Shown here one piece after another: positions 5,048 to 5,366 of a stretch of 5,366 bases of DNA. A program made the position numbers and the translations under genes. The notes beneath the pieces are model-generated. The model worked only from the letters and a program-made list of their open reading frames with translations. It was not told the DNA's origin and made no database searches. Numbering within the stretch: position 1 is the first letter of the stretch; the number at the start of each line of letters is the position of its first letter. Location: NCBI GenBank assembly GCA_022428035.1, contig JAKMDG010000523.1, forward strand, positions 1-5,366, written 5' to 3'. The stretch comes from Longimicrobiales bacterium (GTDB taxonomy: Bacteria; Gemmatimonadota; Gemmatimonadetes; Longimicrobiales; Gaopeijiaceae).

Positions 5048-5366
5048 AGCTGTATTGGTAGAAGCCACGACCGGACTTCCGCCCAAGCCATCCAGCTGCC
5101 ACATACTTTCGCAGGAGCGGGCATGGTCGGTACCGATCATCGCCCAACTCGCGGTGGAGCACCTCGAGAATGTTCAGGCACGTATCGAGGCCGATCAGAT
5201 CCGCGAGCGCCAGCGGTCCCATGGGGTGATTCATCCCCAACTTCATGACCGTGTCGATCGCTTCGGGCTGCGCGACCCCTTCCATGACCGAGAATACCGC
5301 CTCGTTGATCATGGGCATGAGGACCCGGTTCGAGACGAAGCCCGGGAAGTCGTTGACCTCAACCGG
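5046..5366 (-). CDS. hbd: 3-hydroxybutyryl-CoA dehydrogenase, C-terminal fragment (5' end beyond window)
   Basis: The last 106 residues of a 3-hydroxyacyl-CoA dehydrogenase; the frame is open to the right window edge, so the NAD-binding Rossmann domain lies outside. The visible part begins within the family signature: NDFPGFVSNRVLMPMINEAV (fragment residues 5-24), where the Asn before Arg is the conserved active-site asparagine. It continues with GMNHPMGPLALADLIGLD (44-61), the helical dimerisation/substrate domain, and ends in GRKSGRGFYQYS (98-106, with GFYQY the usual terminal motif). The enzyme oxidises (S)-3-hydroxyacyl-CoA to 3-ketoacyl-CoA with NAD+, or runs in reverse in butyrate or PHB metabolism. 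The short C-terminus without further domains indicates the monofunctional type (about 280-290 aa) rather than a FadB/FadJ fusion. Its stop overlaps the ribosome binding site of the following acyl-CoA dehydrogenase. An internal ATG at 5318 lies inside the signature motif and is not the real start. Confidence 0.95.
   Translation of the reverse strand, partial: PVEVNDFPGFVSNRVLMPMINEAVFSVMEGVAQPEAIDTVMKLGMNHPMGPLALADLIGLDTCLNILEVLHRELGDDRYRPCPLLRKYVAAGWLGRKSGRGFYQYS

Noticed and set aside
5036..5140. 35-residue N-terminal extension of the acyl-CoA dehydrogenase.
   Set aside because: It overlaps the well-supported C-terminus of the hydroxyacyl-CoA dehydrogenase, and the Shine-Dalgarno and family start both point to ATG 5035.

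Overview
This is a GC-rich bacterial chromosomal window (about 60% GC by eye) with housekeeping and catabolic genes packed tightly on the minus strand. I find no credible plus-strand gene, RNA gene, mobile element or CRISPR array. The gene content is a 3-hydroxyacyl-CoA dehydrogenase, an acyl-CoA dehydrogenase, a leucine-type amino acid dehydrogenase, serine hydroxymethyltransferase, a Minf_1886-family protein, a small zinc-ribbon protein and an NAD(P)HX epimerase. It suggests an aerobic or facultative heterotroph. Minf_1886 proteins are recalled mainly from Verrucomicrobia, Planctomycetes, Acidobacteria and Gemmatimonadota. I lean weakly towards a Gemmatimonadota-like organism, but the sequence does not prove it.

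Layout in the direction of transcription (right to left): (1) 5366-5046, the C-terminal part of a 3-hydroxybutyryl-CoA dehydrogenase, cut by the window edge; (2) 5035-3869, a complete acyl-CoA dehydrogenase whose Shine-Dalgarno overlaps the stop codon of gene 1; (3) 3857-2802, a leucine dehydrogenase starting 11 nt after gene 2; (4) 2800-1541, glyA (serine hydroxymethyltransferase), with a GTG start one base after the stop of gene 3. Immediately after glyA there is a plausible factor-independent terminator (1541-1509). (5) 1451-1071, a Minf_1886-family protein; (6) 965-768, a 65-residue zinc-ribbon protein behind a strong Shine-Dalgarno; (7) 716-1, the N-terminal domain of NAD(P)H-hydrate epimerase (nnrE), running off the left edge still open and possibly continuing into a dehydratase domain.

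Genes 1-4 look like one translationally coupled operon. Its logic is catabolic: leucine dehydrogenase deaminates branched-chain amino acids to 2-keto acids. The acyl-CoA dehydrogenase and 3-hydroxyacyl-CoA dehydrogenase act on acyl-CoA chains, and GlyA links serine and glycine with one-carbon folate metabolism. Genes 5-7 form a second, looser group with gaps of about 50-105 nt. The gap between genes 5 and 6 carries two perfect hairpins. Gene 7 repairs hydrated NAD(P)H, a by-product that NAD-dependent dehydrogenases can generate.

Nothing here looks like a defence system, a mobile island or a clearly new system. The least understood parts are the zinc-ribbon mini-protein, the Minf_1886 protein and the hairpin-rich spacer between them.
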